From positions 41,392,316 through 41,456,315 of the forward strand of contig NC_134372.1 of the NCBI RefSeq assembly GCF_035582795.1: a DNA stretch of 64,000 bases. Direction: 5' to 3'. The first letter of the stretch is position 1. The number at the start of each line of letters is the position of its first letter. The notes below the pieces were generated by a model that saw only the letters and a list, made by a program, of their open reading frames with translations, did not search any database and was not told where the DNA came from. Shown piece by piece: positions 61,690 to 64,000 of the stretch. Position numbers and translations under genes: made by a program. Origin of the DNA: Mycteria americana. Taxonomy: Eukaryota; Chordata; Aves; Ciconiiformes; Ciconiidae.

Positions 61690-62000
61690 AGGATAAGCAC
61701 ATCCCAGCTGCTGAAACTCTCATGATAAACGATGCCCTAGGCAGAGCATGGTTAACACCTAATTCTCAGTCACAGGCCAATCTGTTTGCCTTTTTATGAG
61801 CTCTCTTCATGTTGTGCACAATTTGCCTTTTTTCCCCTCTCTCCTTTAAAAGTGATATAGGTCTTCAAATTATGTAATACACCCTCGTAAAAATGAGCAT
61901 CAGTTTGAGAGATGAGGTTGGTATGAGCTGAAGCTATTAAATCTGTATGTAATGCAGTTCTATTTTAGTCAAAGGAAAATCGCTTTAATCAGTGGACTGT
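61690..62000. promoter_or_regulatory. Possible conserved noncoding element
   Basis: About 300 bp of mixed, non-repetitive sequence contains a GTTAACACC string, CAATCTGTTTGCC and a TCAAAGG (TCF/LEF-like) motif near 61,969. There is no coding frame. The call is by appearance only. Confidence 0.2.
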
Positions 62001-62359
62001 AGAGAATAAAAATGACTTCATTTCTTCCTCTTGCTATAGAATGAAAACAATGCAGATGCAACTATTTTTGTCATGTTTAAGTTTCTGGACCACCTTGGTT
62101 GTTCAAACAGATTTTGACTTTCTTCCATCTCCGTTTGAGCCTACATCATGAGCTTCTCAGCACAACGGCATGAGGTGAAGTGATGTTTTGACACACATCG
62201 GTGGAGTATCTGACTCCCGTAAACCTGAAAACAAATTTTTTTTCTTTTCTAAGTGTAAGAGGTTGAAAGGGAAGTTTGTAAATACCTTTTGTTCTATGGT
62301 AGATCTAAAATAGCTATATTGGCATTTTGATGCCTATTCTTTTGGTATCAGCTGGCATG

Positions 62360-62411
62360 AAAAAGAAAAAAAAACACCAAAAAAATCCACAACAACAACA
62401 AACCCCAACCC
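62360..62411 (+). repeat. A/C-rich low-complexity tract
   Basis: A runs are broken by single C or CC, with a CAACAACAACAA part and an end of ACCCCAACCC. It lies about 90 bp before the LINE/SINE tail relic at 62,501. Confidence 0.9.
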
Positions 62412-62500
62412 TAAAATGTTGTAGATACTCATTTCATTTGAGAGGAAATGCAATCAAACAAGTCATATTACTTCAATTGTGAACTGTGGAGCACATACTG

Positions 62501-62589
62501 CTTCTTTGTCCTGTATCTGTACAGCGTCTAGCACAGTTGGATTCATGACTGGAATTCCTAAGCACTACACAATGCAAGTAATAATAAAG
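62501..62589 (+). repeat. Relic of ancient amniote LINE/SINE 3' tail (L2/L3/CR1-like)
   Basis: This is the clearest interspersed repeat in the window. The plus strand reads CCTGTATCTGTACAGCGTCT, AGCACAGTTGGATTCATGAC, TGGAATTCCTAAGCACTACA and then AATGCAAGTAATAATAAAG. This follows block by block the common reptilian tail of the form 'tgtacagcgcctagcaca...ggtcc.tgactgggg.tcctaggcactac.gtaatacaaataataa'. The A/T-rich end fits the element's 3' simple repeat. It is a dead fragment. Assignment to a clade (L2, L3 or CR1) was from memory. Confidence 0.7.
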
Positions 62590-62853
62590 TAGAAAAAGTA
62601 GTTTGGAAGTGCTAACAACACACTTAGTGGTTTTTTTAAATGCATTCTGGATCTGTAAAGTAGTGAACGCTTCTGGAAAGACTGTCAGCTTTCTATACAA
62701 AGTATCAGAGCCTTGGCATCTTCAGAGTTGGCCCATGTTGATTTTGCTATCGAAGAGTAACAAAAATATCCCCAATAAGAAGTCATCTTGATTCCAATAG
62801 AAATTAAACAATAAGCATGACATCACAGGGCCAGCATACACTTTTGGCTTGGC

Positions 62854-62876
62854 TTTTTTTTTTTTTTTTTTTTTTT
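62854..62876 (+). repeat. Poly-T run (23)
   Basis: An uninterrupted T run follows GGC and ends in AAAT. Confidence 0.95.
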
Positions 62877-63893
62877 AAATTTCCTGAAAGTAAATATTTG
62901 CCAAAAAGTATAAAAAAGATGTAGGTAGTCACTAACATAAAATAAACTTTGTAGATATGATAAAGTATCATGTTAAGCAATCACAGGATAACAGACAAGT
63001 TGACATATATCTTCCTTAATCAAAGTAATATATTGTAACAATGTGATGTACATATCATTTTCTCTTTATTCCAAACCATTAGTCAAGTTGTGTAATGACC
63101 TATATTCTGATCTCTACTTCAGAACACCAGTCACGGTGTTTCCTAGTTAAAGCAAAAGAGTAAGGAAACTAAGGAAGAAGAATTTATCTTAGAAAAGCTT
63201 TTCTAACCCTTCCTTCCCTCTGCCTCTGAAAGAGAGCCCTAAAACTGAAGTAACCTGCTTTTGCTAATAATAATCTTACAGATAGAGGAATAAATCCCCC
63301 AATAAATATTAAAGGTCTAAATACTGAATAAACTGTTGCATTAGTGTACTTGCATGTGTATTTCTGCATGTCTATATTTCCTCAGTGCAAGTGTATGGAT
63401 TCCATTAGCTATACGTCTGATGCAAAGACTGACGAACACTGTACTTAAACAGTCCTTTAACATTTGACACAAGCTTAAGACCTCACTTAATAACCTAAAG
63501 AAGTGTTCAGGTGTCTTTAACTATAAAGAGTAGCAATGCATGACTAAGCTTAAAAAATGAGTGGCATATCTTTGCACACTGAATTACTCTGTGTGTGTGT
63601 GTAGGACAGAACATCTAAGACCAAAGAGAGAGAGAGGTACTGTCTGTTACCATTGTTGCTGAAATAGATAATTCTTTAGATAACTGCCTTTGCTTCTCCA
63701 AGCAGCCATAAGCAAATTACCACACGTAATATATCAACATAAACTTGGACAATTGATTTGCACTCGTATTGGCAGGATCCTCTCCTGCATGTCTCTGACA
63801 GCTCAAAGTATACTTCAAGTGTATGTCACCCTGCTGCTATAGCAGAGTTAGCATAATATTTCCCATCTTATTTTCCTTCCTTTGAAATTTCAG

Positions 63894-63953
63894 GTGCTTG
63901 GCCAAAGGAGAGGACATGTGGATAACGCTTTTCTATGTTACAGTTAACTCCAG
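63894..63953 (+). other. Weak candidate internal exon at the right edge
   Basis: A pyrimidine-rich stretch ends in TTTCAG at 63,893. The next 60 bp end at CAG|GTGACA. Only one of the three frames is open through it (CLAKGEDMWITLFYVTVNS, entering after one base). Short pseudo-exons with this much support occur by chance, and I do not recognise the peptide. It is listed because it lies downstream of the promoter on the expected strand. Confidence 0.15.
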
Positions 63954-64000
63954 GTGACATAACAGTCCCTTAAAATCACTGTTAGTTGGTAAAATTTAGA

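Larger units (their letters stand above)
56277..63890 (+). other. Presumed start of first intron or intergenic DNA, no supported exon
   Basis: If the leader exon is right, this is the 5' part of its intron. It is AT-rich and holds simple repeats, one clear ancient LINE/SINE tail at 62,501 and possible regulatory blocks. A good acceptor-like pyrimidine tract ends in CAG at 57,721, and the following 60 bp could be an alternative leader exon, but its donor (GTAGGA) is weak. The frame at 59,111-59,422 (103 codons) is not recognisable. Confidence 0.5.

Noticed and set aside
1..64000. tRNA, rRNA, known microRNA or CRISPR-like arrays
   Set aside because: No tRNA boxes, rRNA segments, regularly spaced repeats or seed sequences of the common conserved microRNAs that I checked by eye were seen. 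A covariance-model scan would be needed to exclude decayed or divergent RNAs.

Overview
The window looks like vertebrate nuclear DNA, most likely from a bird. It is AT-rich (roughly 37-39% GC by eye) and CpG-poor except in two islands. It contains many short homopolymer and A/C-rich runs, no bacterial gene organisation, and no mammalian repeats such as Alu or L1. The few interspersed repeats I recognise are very old, broken relics of amniote MIR-like SINEs and L2/L3/CR1-like LINE tails, of kinds best preserved in turtles and crocodilians. Low density and heavy decay favour a bird over those groups, but this rests on recall, not on a search.

No protein-coding gene can be supported. The open frames of 60-125 codons spread over both strands are what AT-rich noncoding DNA gives by chance. 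The longest (271 codons forward, 156 reverse) lie inside a GC-rich island where stop codons are rare, and they are low-complexity Pro/Ala/Arg/Gly translations in several frames at once.

Layout: 1-36 kb is gene-free DNA, either intergenic or a large intron, with decayed repeats, simple repeats and a few blocks that look selectively constrained. 36.35-37.15 kb holds a small isolated CpG-rich patch with a CpG-retaining flank. 37.2-54.8 kb is again gene-free, with a perfect 12-bp hairpin at 44.6 kb and a constrained-looking block at 50.9-51.3 kb. 55.24-55.82 kb is a strong CpG island. It is followed by a CCAAT box and a leader-like segment ending in a near-consensus splice donor at 56,277, so it is probably the promoter and untranslated first exon of a plus-strand gene whose coding exons lie beyond the window. 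57-64 kb would then be the start of its first intron. I could not identify the gene. A weakly supported candidate exon lies at the right edge (63,894-63,953).

No novel biological system was found. The points most worth checking are the promoter and leader at 55.2-56.3 kb, the isolated CpG patch at 36.4 kb, the constrained-looking AT-rich blocks, and the hairpin at 44.6 kb.
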